64,000 nt of DNA, taken from positions 248,001 through 312,000 of the forward strand of contig JNEN01001234.1 in NCBI GenBank assembly GCA_000697355.1, given 5' to 3'. Position numbers and translations under genes: made by a program. The DNA is from Syncephalastrum monosporum B8922 (Eukaryota; Mucoromycota; Mucoromycetes; Mucorales; Syncephalastraceae). Position 1 is the first letter of the stretch. Each line of letters opens with the position of its first letter. The notes beneath the pieces are model-generated. The model was not told where the DNA came from. It ran no database searches and saw only the letters and a list, made by a program, of their open reading frames with translations. Shown here in pieces: positions 47,363-59,968 of the stretch.

Positions 47363-48987
47363 TTACTGTTTGTATGCCACAAAGACTACGTTCCTTGGGG
47401 AGGCACTGGCATCAAACAGAGGATACATCCATGCTCCCCAAGACTGTTCATCTTCTTTTTCACTATTTTGCTTTAAATACATCCACCTGTCAACCAAGAC
47501 GATGCTCTCCAGTAATGGCCCCAACAGTGCCCGCACTGTCCATAAAGCCATCAGTTTCTTATCCTCTTGCTGCTCCCGTGCTTGCCGGTAACGCGCCTCG
47601 GCTTCTTCTATCGAGATCGTCTCGGGGGCCAAACCCAGCTTCTTGAGTGCCATTGCCACATACGCACCAAAGTCTTTCCGCGTCTTGATTCTTCCCAGCA
47701 CGACGGTTGTCTTGGGCGAGGCGAGCCCTTTTTCATTCAACATGCTCTGTGCATATATCATTTAGCTCTCCGTCATGACATGCATGGATTTCACCCCACC
47801 TGCATCAGCGCGCGATAGAAATGCAACTCAAATGCTTTGAGGGTATCTGCTTTTTCTTGGTACCAACGCGAGGGCGAATGGCAAGCCAAGACGCGGTTGG
47901 TGGTGCCCATGCGGTACCTCTGTGCCTTGACAAAGTCACTCATCGGAAAACCGGATGGCTCGTCGTCCTCAGTCAGGCAGTGGTAGCAGCACCCGACGTT
48001 GACGAGGGCCTTGACCTTGCTTGTGTCCTGGACAAACAGCCGGAGGATCAAGGTCGACAAGTCGCCGCATGCATGGAGACCGGTGATGAGCCATCGGCCG
48101 TTCGGATGCGCGTCTTGCTCATGCCCGGTCAGGACGTCGGATATGTTGTCGGGCGTGATCGTTTGCGTCAAGTGTTTAAGATTGGGTTCTGTATCGGGTG
48201 GCATCATCTGGCCTGTCCGACCCCTGGAGGTCCGACTGTCAAACTTCTCTGCGCCGCGGATCTGCAACTCGGATTTGTCGACTGCCAACACATTCAGACC
48301 GTGTTCATACGCGAGCACGCGTGCCAGGTAGCCTTGTCCAGAGCCAAGATCAAGTATATTCGATATTCCTCTCTCTTGAGCCACTTCCTTGATGAGCTGA
48401 CCCATCAAATAGACCTTGACAGGAATCAACATTATGCATGCATGATACGGCCAAGGAGACTTACTTCATGCATTTTCTTGTCATTCATGCCAAAGTTCAT
48501 GGTTTTGTTGATCTTTGTCGTGGAGACATCTGCTGCTATGAGCGAACTTGTATACAGCGAGTGCACGCGCGGTGTTTCTTTTACCTCCTCCATGAAAAGG
48601 AGCTCTCGGTAAACCTAGCACGCGGGTCTGATCCAAAAAGTGCTGCAGCGAGGCTGGTAAACCCTACAGCAACGCAGACAAGTCATTCTCAGAGATATGA
48701 GAGGGCGCCTATCGCACAGTACGTACGTGATCCTCGCGTGCTTCTGGTGAGCCGAGACAAAGAAGCCAGGCAAGCCAGGCCTCGTCCGATTGCCCGGGAG
48801 AAGGAAGCAGAGCAGCTTGCCATTCTGGATTGAGCAGATCCCACTGGCGATCGATAAAAAAGTCAACGCTATGGAGCTGCGTCAACCATTCATATTGCTG
48901 GACAAAGGCAATGAGCTGTCGCAGGTAGTCTTCAGGCGAGTCAAAGCCAGGCGCAAGGGCTGTGAGTCGCGGGAAGGCGAAAGCCAT
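47363..48987 (-). CDS. METTL25/RRNAD1-type methyltransferase
   Basis: Several exons: 48987-about 48728, about 48666-48474 (with a possible small intron), 48408-about 47800 and about 47760-47363. The N-terminus holds YEWLTQLHSVDFFIDRQWDL, then MNFGMNDKKMHEVYLMGQLI. AdoMet motif I follows, NILDLGSGQGYLARVLAYEH, then an acidic strand NVLAVDKSE, GLHACGDLSTLILRLF and LVNVGCCYHCLTEDDEPSGF. The GLHACGDL and NVGCCYH blocks are diagnostic of the METTL25/RRNAD1 family; the human members have been linked to ribosomal protein or RNA modification. The substrate in fungi is not established here. Confidence 0.88.
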
Positions 48988-49075
48988 AATATAAGACAGG
49001 GTTCAACCTAAAAAATTCCAGGATTTAAAAAAAAAAAAAAGTCGCCTCTCTTCTTTCTTTTATCCTGTTCCCGCG

Positions 49076-49975
49076 ATGGGTTATGCTACGCTGGACGCAG
49101 CACTTGCCTTCAAGGACAACATTCCTCCTCCTCAATCCCACATTGTGCTTTCCGACAGCCTTCAAGCCAGCGCCAACTTTCTACTGCACCACTTTATCGT
49201 CAATCACCTGAAGGCTAACCGCAAAGTTGTGCTGGTGGGTCTCTCGCAGATCTTTAACCATTACTTTTTGATCGGTCGCAAGCTGGTGAGTTGTCTCTTC
49301 CAGAGTGGTATATGGATGCTGACGTATGTGAAAGGGAGTCAACCTTCAAGCAAGCAAACAGACCGGGCAGTTTGTATATCTCGATGCTCTGACGCACCTC
49401 AACGCGTATTCGAAGCGCACGCCCTATCCGCCCGAACGCGTCCCCTCCGCGCCGACCGCCGTGCTCGACGGCTCTCATTCATCCGACCCTCTCCCAGCCT
49501 TTTTATCCATCATCCAGTCACATCTGTCCGAAAACGCACTCTTGATTCTTGACGATGCGAGCGTCTTGCTCGACACGGGTCTCGATGCATCTTCTATTTA
49601 CGACTTTATCCACGCCCTCAAACTCGCCGTAGCTGAAAGACAGGGCATTTTGCTTTCGGTCGTCCATGCCGACGAGTCTGCGGTAGATGACATCGACCAG
49701 GACGCGTTCGTGAGAACCATGTTGCATAGTGCGGACCTCGTCTTGCAAGTCCAGGCTCTCCAGAGTGGATTTGCCCGTGATGTTCATGGCCAGGTATGTC
49801 TATCTGTACACATTTTAATGATCACCACTCACACGGCTATCTGCAGTTGTGTATTATCCCAGGGCCTCAGTATATCTCTGATGACTCGACACCTCCTACC
49901 CAAGCATTGCACTACAAAATTCTTGACAATACCGCCGAGTTCTTTGCTCGTGGCGTATCTCGGGGCGTGCTGTAA
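49076..49975 (+). CDS. ELP6: Elongator complex protein 6
   Basis: Exons 49076-49285, 49362-49793 and 49847-49975 give 256 residues. Elp4-Elp5-Elp6 form the RecA-like hexameric ring of Elongator, which acts in wobble-uridine tRNA modification. The sequence has the degenerate RecA-like fold of Elp6: HIVLSDSLQASANFLLHHFI at the position of the P-loop region without a Walker A motif, KVVLVGLSQIFNHYF, QFVYLDALTHLNAYSKR, ALLILDDASVLLDTG and GILLSVVHADES. An A-run lies just upstream, and AATAAA-like signals follow the stop. Confidence 0.85.
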
Positions 49976-50123
49976 ATAGTATCTCAATAAACTAAATATT
50001 TCCACCATACTTCTTACCGAAATTATAAGTTATATATGTACATATATAAGCTTTGCTACTCGTGTATATCTTACGAAGCGCTCTGCCGTCGTTTTCAGGC
50101 GGTACATCCGTTTGCTATACACA

Positions 50124-53100
50124 ATGCCTGCTATGTACAAGAGGCCATCAACGCATTTCGATCTCCGCTATGAAATTGAAGGCCTTTGGGACGCGTTGGG
50201 AAGCGGGCACGATCCACAAGGACATTTCATAACCACACACACCAAGTTTGGCATCTACACTGTACGTCACTGTAACCATTCGCTCTCATTCGAACCATGT
50301 GTCTGTTCATGAATTGAGAGTCAAACCTTTCATTATACTTAACGACGCCATTGATAGCATGGAAAACGGACGACCCAAACGACAAAGTGCGTCCGACAAA
50401 GATTACAGGGAGCGCAAACGATTTAGAAAGGAGAAAGAGGTAAATGGCTGCACAGATTCAAACCGGAAATATTCATTGTGTATCCAGCGTAGAGGATCGT
50501 CGACCGATCTCCTGTCTGACAAGAATGATCAGGACGTTCATAAACAATGCCGACAACTCTACAGAGAATTAAAGGACCTGCGAGATGACGATCGGTGAGT
50601 TACCTTTTTTTTTTTTTTGAAAGCGCCTTCACCAGACAACAATAAGCATGATATCCATATTCTAATCATATTATCTCTCACCAGGTCCGATTATCCTCTC
50701 ACCAGCTTTTTTGTCCAGCTGCCTTCGAAGCGAACCTATCCTGATTACTACGAAATCATCAAAAACCCTATCGCGCTCTCCAACATGAAGGTAGAGCACT
50801 CTCTCGATATCTCTTCTTTTTTCCATATATCGATCCCTGCTCATGTATTTCTGCCGTAGGCCAAGATCGATCAACGAGACTATAATTCACTCGCTGAATT
50901 CAAAGCCGATCTAGAGCTCATGGTATCCAATGCAAAGAAGTACAACATGAAGGATTCCCAGGTGTACCAAGACGCTGTCAAGTTACAAGTAAGTCTTCCT
51001 TGCTCTAAACTCTCCCGACTAAAGTGTGCCGTCTTCTGCAGAAATATTTCAAGCCATGGCCGGCCGAGCCAGAGACCAGTCCTGGCCGAAAGAACTCTAC
51101 TTCCTCCTCCTCCACGTCACCCACGCAGACCAAGGGCAAGACCGTCCTCAAGCTACCTGGAGGTGCATTCAACATCAAGTCTGATACATCCAAGCCCAAG
51201 ACGGAACACAAAGTCAGTCGTATTAAACTGACCACGACCGACAAAACAAAGAAAGAAGGTAAATGGATACCATCTTCAATCTGTATTCTTCTATATACAT
51301 CGACTGATCATACATCGGGTTCTAGATACGACGCTCAAGGAGCTCATGTCCTTCATTACCCACCGGGAGACCAAAAAGGCGATCGAGCTCATCCAGAACA
51401 ACCCGACCATCGATTTCAACAAACTCATCCGAGTCGAAATGTTCCAGGACACCTTTACCTGGGGCCCACTCCATGCTGCTGCTTACTATGGCGATACAAA
51501 GATCTGCCAGGCTCTGCTGGATCACGGTGCCAATGTCGAACTGCATGATACATGGTACTCTGCCACGCCCTTGGGCTGGGCTGCTTACAATGGTAAGCTA
51601 TCGTATGCTACGAAGAGGACCTTACTAAGCTCGAGCAGATAAGGACAAGGTCGCACGTTTACTGGTTACCAAGTACGGCGCCAATATTCGCGCAGAAAAC
51701 ACAAGTGGTCAAGTACCTCTGGATGTTGTTTCTGACCGAGATGATCCTCGGTGGAAGGGTATTTTGACGGGTCCCATTGAGGTAATTCATTTCGTGGATG
51801 GGCCAACCTCAGTATCTAATCCAATCCTGTAACCACTTTTAGGATAAAGCGACACCAGAGACGCACGAGGCAAGTCCACATGAAGATATGCCCGTACAAC
51901 CCAAGAAGCGACGTGGCCGGCCACCCAAAGCAGAACTTGAGAGCATGGCAGCCGCTACACGGCCTGTCCAGGAAATCAACTTAGCCGAGTTTGATCCTAT
52001 CGCTTACATGAAGGAATTGTTCCATGCCATTCGGACCCATACCGATAACTCGTAAGTCCAGATACCGTACAACTATGGAGGAGATGTGCTGATATAGCGT
52101 GTTAAAGGGGCCGACTATACTCTGAGATCTTTGAAGACCTTCCTGACCGTGAAGAATATCCGGATTACTATGAAGTCATTAAGAACCCCTGTTCTCTGGC
52201 CATGGTCGAGGTAATTCCATAGTGTGGGTGGTCTACTCTTCTTTCCTTTTCCTAAGTGTTATATAGGACAACATGGTCAACCGCAAATATCCAACCCTCG
52301 GTGATTGGCTCACGTCTTTACAATCCGTGTTTGAGAACGCCATGGAGTTCAACGAACCTGGATCGCGCGTTTTCCGTGACGCTAAACTGCTACTGGTATG
52401 AAATTGCATTTGAAGCTGGAACTACTGCTAACACGGATTGTACAGCGTTTAATTCGACGGTTGAAGGAGCGCATCCTGGTCCGGGAAGGCGTGCCCCCCA
52501 CGCAGGAACGTGATGTCATGAGGCTCCGTATCGATGACAAGCCTTATGAGCGAGAGGAACGGCCAAAGCGACGTGCCCCAAGTAAACCTCGGTCGGAAGA
52601 AAACGATATGGTCCCCGAGCCAGGCCCGCGTATCATCCATCATCAGCAGGTTCCCGATCAACGACATTTTATGAGGACACTTCCTCCGCAAGGTGTGCCT
52701 ATCATGGCCCAACCGCCCCGCCCCGTACCAGGTTACCCGCCCATGCCACAGCCTCCGGTCGAAATGCCGCTGCCGCCTGCACCCATGATGCCACCACCCC
52801 CACCTGCAGAAGAAATGGTCATCGATGGTTTTGCCGGTCATGGCGAACTGTCCAAGGGAACGCCTGCCTTTTTTGACTTTTTTGCTAGAAACCTGCAAGA
52901 ATGTAAGTAAAGGAGAGGGGGGGGGGAGACAAAAAAGGCGACAGAAAACTGGAGGACCCTTCGACTCACACATCTTGGGTTCCTATTAGTGCGTCTTTTG
53001 GATGCCATTCTCGTACAAGACAGAGAAGGACTGTCCATGAGTCTGGACGGCAGCGTGATCGGACATAGCCTGACCGTGTCGCCGACCACACATGCCCTCG

Positions 53101-53363
53101 AGATCAAACCTAGTGTCAAGGATGTTGTTGCTTCTGAGCGCGGGCGCCTTTCCATCATGATCCTGCACAACAACATGAAACTCAACATTCATCAAGGCGA
53201 AGTGGGCTCGGCTCAGAACCCGGCCGTCTGGGAGAGCGCGCCGTTGATGAAGGGTCTCAATATATTCAAGATTGCAATTACGGCCAACGCAACACGAGCT
53301 ACAGGAGGCGCGCCCGAATATCGGACACAGGTGTACGTTCTCTGTGTGAACCGGGGCTGGTAG
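50124..53363 (+). CDS. Rsc4-like chromatin remodelling subunit with bromodomain-ankyrin-AT-hook-bromodomain architecture
   Basis: About 13 short exons. Order: N-terminal segment; bromodomain 1 (LTSFFVQLPSKRTYPDYYEI, IKNPIALSNMK, FKADLELMVSNAKKYNMKDS); a Ser/Lys-rich linker; ankyrin repeats (WGPLHAAAYYGDTKICQALL, DHGANVELHDTWYSATPLGW); an AT hook (KKRRGRPPK); bromodomain 2 (LPDREEYPDYYEVIKNPCSL, FENAMEFNEPGSRVFRDA); a Pro/Met-rich linker; and a C-terminal beta-rich domain (VSPTTHALEIKPSVKDVV, SLIKGLNIFKI-like, TQVYVLCVNRGW). Tandem bromodomains with this C-terminal domain resemble Rsc4 of the RSC remodeller. Insertion of ankyrin repeats between them is unusual. Confidence 0.82.
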
Positions 53364-53440
53364 TGTAGTTTATAAATACGTTTATAGCAGAGGGGAGGGT
53401 GGGTATACAAAGAAAAATATTACGTAGCTTTTTTTTACTA

Positions 53441-54311
53441 TCACTCTCGTGTATCAAAGGGATGAACGCCATCATCTTCCACAGGAGCCGGGTTCACCAA
53501 AGGCGAGGTCGTGGCTTTCCAGAATTCAGATGTACGGAACCGCGCCTGGTCGCTTGGGGTGTCTGCCTCGCGATAGGCGTGCACAAGCCGATCAGTCTGT
53601 CCGCTCGCCAGACTGTGGCGTCTGCTATACATGCGCGAGACGCGGCCGATCGCCGCGTGATCGCTTCGGTGGACGGGCTCGCCGGACACGTTTGTGTTGG
53701 GTTCGCGCTCCAAGCGCCAAGAGACCGGCTGCCGTTTCCTGAATGGATAAGGTTTCACGTCCGCGGCAGGGCCGCTGGGTATAGGCAGATAGTGTCGCGT
53801 CACCGAGGGCAATGGTATATAGCAGTCCTTGCCTATGAGTGGACACTCTTGGATGGGTGCATACAAGAGGCTATCAATGTTCTTCCTAGAGGATAGTGAG
53901 ATATCAAATTATAACCAAGTGTCCTGTCAAATGATCTTACAAGACCTAAAGAGAGATACCATTTAGCCATTGTTGTACGGCATGTGAATAGAGACGTACA
54001 GGTGCATCATTACGTCGGTTATGCTTAAGATGGTCACTTCCAGCCGGAAGTGGCTGTTGGTGCCGCTCAGACTCTTCACCCTTCTTTTTTCTCACTTCCT
54101 TGTCGAGATCATCAAACGTCTGCTGGAGTGTTTCTGTCTGCACTCGAATATTGTCACTGCTGCTGGTGCTTCGGCGCTTCTTGTACCGGGCTCCATCGAT
54201 ATAGCCGGGCGACAACGAGCTAAACGGCTCTTCAGGCGACTGAGACAGTCCCAGCCTTACTTGGCTGGGGCCAGCTTGATGTTTCTGTTTTGTATTGTCG
54301 TTTGGGATCAT
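53441..54311 (-). CDS. Unknown disordered protein
   Basis: Two open parts: 54311-about 53956 (starting MIPNDNTKQKHQAGPSQVRL, with a helical segment TLQQTFDDLDKEVRKKKGEE and QQWLNG near its end) and about 53905-53441 (DSLLYAPIQECPLIGKDCYI, SRMYSRRHSLASGQTDRLVH, ending DDGVHPFDTRE). An intron of about 45 bp between them has a GTATCT donor and a CTCTAG acceptor, but the phases differ by one base, so the exact junction is unresolved or a frameshift is present. The composition is charged, Ser/Arg/Pro-rich. No family is recognised. The stop is close to, and convergent with, the Rsc4-like gene. Confidence 0.45.
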
Positions 54312-54418
54312 AAGAAAATAAAATATTAAAGAGGCAAAGAAGTATTATCACTAGGAAGATGGAGGGGTTGTCGGTTTATCATGGGTTTGTTTCCTTTTAT
54401 GCAGAATGTGTAAATGTA

Positions 54419-56301
54419 TTATAACGAAATCAACAGCTTGCGTCCTTTGCCGGCAGGATACACAATCATCGCTGCAGCAAACATGCCCGCCGCCAAGCCC
54501 AAAGCCACGATGGCCATCTGGATGGGGAACAGGCTGTCGTTGGGCGATTCTTGATGCAGTAGTGAATACGCTCCCTTCACACCTACATAGAGTGAGACCC
54601 ATGCTTCAACGCACCCCACGGGTAAAAAATTTAATTTTACTTACCGATGCTTCCAGGTACAAGCAAGGTGATCCCAACCGAAAGCGATATTAACGGTGGC
54701 TCACCCGTCAGTTTTAGCACACAGTAGGCGTACAATCCTGTAGCAAACGCTGTGATGCTGTTGACGATGGGTGGATCAGGCACGACTTTCCCCAAAAAGT
54801 AGGAAAGACAGAACGCAATGGCCGCACCGCCGCTTTGGGAAGCCCACTGTCGTACAGAGGAGCCATACGAGATAGCAATGGAGATACTCAGCACCGGGAG
54901 CATAGGGATATAATACCAAGGCGAAACAGGATTGCTGCCGCACAGCTCGTTGCCCACCTCAGAGTCGTCTGCGACGATACTCGCGTACAGCCGACTGCCC
55001 ATTTGTAGACCATACGCGAGCAAGAAGGCGTAAAAGATAGCATACACCAGCCGGATGCTGCCTGTGGTCACATGCCGAGCCGAAAGCTCCATCTACGTAT
55101 AATAGTTTAGAGGGGAAAGGCCTTTTTTTTTTTTTTTGCCTGTATCTCCGTTTCTTTCTTTTTTCATCCTATTTCATTCTTACCACTGACACCGTCATGC
55201 CGTAGCCTGGCAAGAGAATCAGGATGCCAGAGACAGCCACTCCTGTAAAGCAGCAGTAGGAATGCAAGGCGCGCGCGAGCGCAGCCACAAGCACGCACGC
55301 CGAGATTTCAAACACGCGCCCATAGATGGGGTAATAGCTTGCCAGGATAAACATCAAAGCCACTACAAGGCCTAGACCCGCGCTCAGCGAAGCATCGATC
55401 CACGAGCCTTCGAAAAGCATCACAGAAGCCGAGAAACTGCTTGCACCAAATGCGAACAAAGTCCCCAGCATGCCCCAGGTTGGGCCGCTGTTAGCCACCT
55501 CCTCGAGTGCAGCCAGACACTCCTCGAGCCGAGCTAAATTATCCGCGGCACCATCGGCATCTTCAAAGTAGCGATCCATGATGGCGTGGGTGCGACCGAT
55601 GCGGCCCATATCGAGACTCTGTGGCGACTTGATCATGAACGACTGTTTCTGCGGATCCGATGAAAAAGTAACTATCGCAGTATCTGGTAAGAACGAGAAA
55701 CTCGCATCGACCGCGAGCATCCGTGCTGTGTGCTGAAGGGCTTCTTCCTATGAAATCGAATAAATGAGTCATGCGCATGAATATTGTGTCATGCTACTAA
55801 ATATATATGTACGCTTATAGAATCGCGTGGCATAAGAAAACGCAACCACACAACCGCACACGCACACACACGCACACATGGTTATAGGAGAAGACGGACA
55901 CTTACCGCTCGGTGACATGGGCACCCGCTCTGAAGAAGGCATTGACCCAGGACAGTGATCACCTTTTTGCGCGTCTTGTCCATGACTTCTTTCTGATGGC
56001 TATCAACCACCTTCTTTTTCCCTGGCTTCTCGGTATCCTCGGAGTGCGAATAGCTGTAACCACCGTCTGGTTTACGTCCCTTTTCGTCATTAAGCTTCTG
56101 CTTCGAGTTAGCAGGTATTCCTGACGAGCTGCCGGGGAAAGGATAGGTTGGATGCAGCTGGGAGGTACTGCCGCTAGCTATTGCTGCTGCTGCTGCTCCA
56201 CTGGAGCCTGAGTGAGGCTGGAGCTCTTCGGTGAGAGTGACTTGGGATGCCAAGCTGCTCTGGGATGACAACGAGTAGAGCTGCTGCTGCTGGTTAACCA
56301 T
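54419..56301 (-). CDS. ThrE/Prm10-type membrane transporter (DUF1212)
   Basis: Four exons: 56301-about 55912, 55748-about 55185, about 55092-54645 and about 54580-54419. After a Ser/Gln-rich cytosolic tail (MVNQQQQLYSLSSQSSLASQ) comes the ThrE N-terminal domain (VITVLGQCLLQSGCPCHR; ALQHTARMLAVDASFSFLPD) and about ten predicted membrane helices: SGPTWGMLGTLFAFGASSFS, YYPIYGRVFEISACVLVAAL, LILLPGYGMTVSV, PIVNSITAFATGLYAYCVLK, SLSVGITLLVPGSIG. Family members export threonine/serine in bacteria; the yeast homologue Prm10 is pheromone-regulated. The fungal substrate is unknown. Confidence 0.88.
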
Positions 56302-56792
56302 GTAAGCACAGACAACAAGAAGAAATGAATCGAGAAAAGAAAACAAAGAGTAACAGATTATGGGTTGCGATCTACCGGGTGTCACTCGCTCATGATATGA
56401 CTTGAAAACTCAACTTTGGTTATAAATGAAATTAGAGTGTCTTGTTAATATCACCATGGAAACCGAATGGAATCATTGTATTCTGCGGAGTTGGGGTAAG
56501 GTCCTTTTTTTGTTGTTGCTTTGCTCTTCACCCGTCAACAGTCGGCATCTCGACCAACTGCAGCTGCAATCAGTAAGCATCGTTCCTTTAAGGTGCATTT
56601 TCTTGCCTTAAAGAGGTTCTATCTATTTTTGTATTTCTCTGGGTTCCTTTTTGTTTTAGTGCGTCGGGTGGGTAGAATACCATCCTCGCAATGCTTTGCG
56701 CAGTTTTGCTTCTTATGCTCATTCCCGAACATTCTTTGCGTCTTCTATCTTCTTAACACTCCTCCCCTTTCTCTTTTCCACTCCAGGAGCGC

Positions 56793-58717
56793 ATGTCCGA
56801 CGTCGTGAAAGCAAACGCTCAGAATGACAGTTCAAACACGCCAGTGAGCAAAGACTTAAGCTGTCTACGCTGCCGTAAAAAGAAAGCAAAGTAAGTTAGA
56901 CAAATAAACAAAAAGGGCCAGCATTGATTGACCCTATTATCAGGTGCTCCAAGACACGACCGACTTGCACGCGATGTGCACGGTCTAATCAACCCGTGAG
57001 TGACTGGATAAACCAGAAAGGCTGTCTTTTAATCAGCATCCTCATTACTATCCATTTACGTTTGCAGTGCGAATATCCGGATGCGCCGCCGAATCTCACC
57101 GATCTATCTCAAAAAGTCCTGAATCTCTACGGCACCCTTCGCGAGCTCGAGCGAGATTTTCTACAACGCTATGCGCAAAGTAATGAGCAAGAATCGGACC
57201 CGCTGCTGGGTACCAAGCGGGGGCGAGACGGATTAGAAGACGATGCGCCAGGGACGGAGGGCCTGACAGAACCTCAGCCCAAACGTATTAAATCCGAGCC
57301 AGAATGGGCCACTACCTTGACTGACGCAGGCAGTTGGTCCATGTACCTATCTGACCAGGGTGGCCTCGCCGTCGATGCCGTCGTGCGCACCTTTCCCGAG
57401 ATGACGCTCTTCCTACGCGATTTCTCACAGCAGATCCAGAGTGACGACATGGATTGTCCGTTCGATTGGGAAGCGGAGGACCAGGCAGACGACGAGCTTG
57501 ACGAGGACGAATACCTCGTGCGCATTCCGGTCGCGTCCATCCACCATTTACTTGCCGACGTCCAAAAGACCGAGGCGCCGCGGACCCCAAGTGACCGCAA
57601 CATTTCAGACAAGGACCTCAAGTCGCGCGTCCTGAGCCGTCATGACGCCATGCGCGCCTACGTCAATGCCTTTTATGACCAGATTGAATCGAAAAACGTC
57701 GCCATTCACATACTGGAGCTCGCCCGGCATATCAAGAGCTATATCTTCGAAGGCGACGGCAAAACGAGCCCGATGTACTGGATATGTCTGTGCTCGGTGT
57801 ACGCCACAGCCGTCACCTTTGAGCACCAGGCCCTACAGGGCGATTGTGTGGAGTATGCCAAACGATTGATGATGGAGGAGATGCAGCACAACGACTTTGA
57901 CGAGCATCCCATGGCAGCCTGTATTGTTCTCTTGTCGGCATGGATACTTGGTGCGAATACGAAAATCTTGCATATGGCAACCCGTATATGCTGCTTCAAC
58001 CTTCACCGAGACCAGCATGTGCGGGAATGGCAGACCATTGCTGCCTCCCTGCTCTACTACGATACGTACGCCTCTTTCTTCACAGAGGCTCACACGACCT
58101 ACGGCATCGGGGAAGCCGAAAACTGGCTCGAGTCGTATGCCAATCAGCTGTGTGATCCCCAGACAGCCGAGCCGGGCGCCACCTCGGCTGTTTTGCTAAA
58201 GACGCAGGCGTCCTGCTTTTTGCGGCAAGTCCTCAAACTCTTCTATGTGCGCGATGCCTCGATGGTGAGCAGCTTCCGCAAGGTGGACGTCGACCATGTG
58301 TTAATCCTTGTGCGCGATATCGAGACGTGGGAGCACAGGCTGCCGCACTGGGCGCAGTGGGATACACACGTCGACAATGTCTTGTGCCAGCGAGAGCGCT
58401 TCCGGTTGCACCTGCTGCACGGCATCACCAAAATTCTCTTGTACCGACCCTTTTGCAGCGTGCACAATGATACCCAGCAAGACGAAGAGGAACCGGAGCA
58501 GACGCACACGCGCACGACCTTCTTTGACATGTCGATCGCCACGGCAGAGCGCCTGATCACTTGCATTGAAGGGACTTTATACACCGAGTGGACCGTCACT
58601 GCGACACGCCTCGTGGACGAGCTCTTTCAGCGGGTCCGACATACCTTTGGGTGTGACGAGGACCTGATGGAGCAGATCAACGCGCTCCAGGCGTGTTTGG
58701 ATTGTAATAAAGATTAA
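56793..58717 (+). CDS. Zn2Cys6 fungal transcription factor
   Basis: Exons 56793-56890, 56944-56995 and 57068-58717. The binuclear zinc cluster is complete and split over the three exons: LSCLRCRKKKAK, CSKTRPTCTRCARSNQP and CEYPD (C-x2-C-x6-C-x6-C-x2-C-x6-C). It is followed by a helical linker (LTDLSQKVLNLYGTLRELER), a basic patch (PKRIKSEP), an acidic stretch (EDQADDELDEDEY) and the fungal-specific regulatory region (RAYVNAFYDQIESKNVAIHI, WILGANTKILHMATRICCFN). Total about 599 residues. The target genes are unknown. An AIG1-like GTPase gene follows on the same strand within 150 bp. Confidence 0.93.
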
Positions 58718-58780
58718 TCTAGTACATAGTGTAACATAGTGCAAACATCAACGACCAAGAGGTGTGGATAAGCTATCGGG

Positions 58781-59968
58781 ATGGAAAGTCTATTAATATC
58801 TGAGCCAAGAATGCCAAAAAGAAGCACACTAAAATTAGTGGGGGGCCCACTTCCCCACTTTTCCATGGAAAACCCGTTCCTCGTGCTCGAATCGGACGAT
58901 GACCCGATCGCTATTGCCGCACGCAAATCCTCGCTTACCAGCGAGAATCTGTTGCACGATCGCGGTGCAGCTGTGAATCTGATTGCCCTCGGCAAGACAG
59001 GCGACGGCAAATCGAGTCTTCTCAATGACATGCTCGGTCGCCAGGCGTTCAAGCACAAAAGGGCGGTCCAGGTAAACAAACACAAAGCAGACACATGCTC
59101 GTATGTCCTTTCGCTTCCCTCTCATGCAAGAGCTATCCAGTCTCAAACGGCCACGGTGCAAGAGGATGCCGGCTTCTGGGCGCCCTTGGACCCACACATG
59201 CCGGACAAGGCCCATTTTGGATGCCCCATCCGAGTGATTGATACGCCCGGCTTTGGGGATTCGCAGTTGAGGGATAAGCAGTTCATGCCGCTCATACAAC
59301 AGAGGATCCATGCCGCTGCTACGCCCGAGCAAGGAGGGTTGCACTGCATTCTCATGGTGTACAAAGTAACTGCATCGTAAGTTGATGTGTATTTGCGCTA
59401 ATTCCTGGCAACCCATTCAATCCTTTTCCCCGGTACTGTATTCAGGGCAGAATCGGTCATGCTAGGCCTCGAGACACTTAAAACCATCATGGCTCCAAGC
59501 AATACGTTCTGGAAGAACGTGATCTTGGTGTTTACCCATGCGGATGCCAGCAATGTGAACGGCTATCGTGGCAGCAAGGTCGCCCTGAAAGCCAAAGTCA
59601 GCCCTGCCATCAAAGACCGCTTTGAACTGGAGGACGAGCTGCCGATGGTGTTCCTGAGCACGCAAAAGTACATGTGCAGTTTCTTCAAGGGACATGGCAA
59701 CTGTGACTGTGTCAAAGGCAGCCGATACCATGCTGACTGTCGTCGTCGCTTCTTTGAGCAAGTCTGGCGGCGGCGTGACCGACCCTTCATTATGGACAAT
59801 GCAGAAGGCATAGAAGAAGGAGGAGAAGGAGAAGAAGGAGAAGGAGAAACTACATCGGAAGGACAAGAAAGTGACAAACAGGATATGTCCACTGATGAAC
59901 AAGATGTCCAAAAACAAGTGGAAGACACCGAGATTCCACCGTCTCCCAAAGACAACACATTCACATAG
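58781..59968 (+). CDS. AIG1/septin-like GTPase
   Basis: Exons 58781-59376 and 59446-59968 give up to 372 residues. GTPase motifs: G1 GKTGDGKSS (P-loop, as in AIG1/GIMAP proteins), G3 DTPGFGDS, G4 THAD in ILVFTHADASNVNG. A Cys/His-containing stretch (KGHGNCDCVKGSRYHADCRR) follows, then a Glu-rich tail (EGGEGEEGEGETTSEG). The start may be the inner ATG at 58865 (MENPFLVLESDDD), since the first 28 residues are less conserved-looking. The role is unknown; plant and animal relatives act on membranes in defence or survival. No membrane segment is visible here. Confidence 0.82.
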
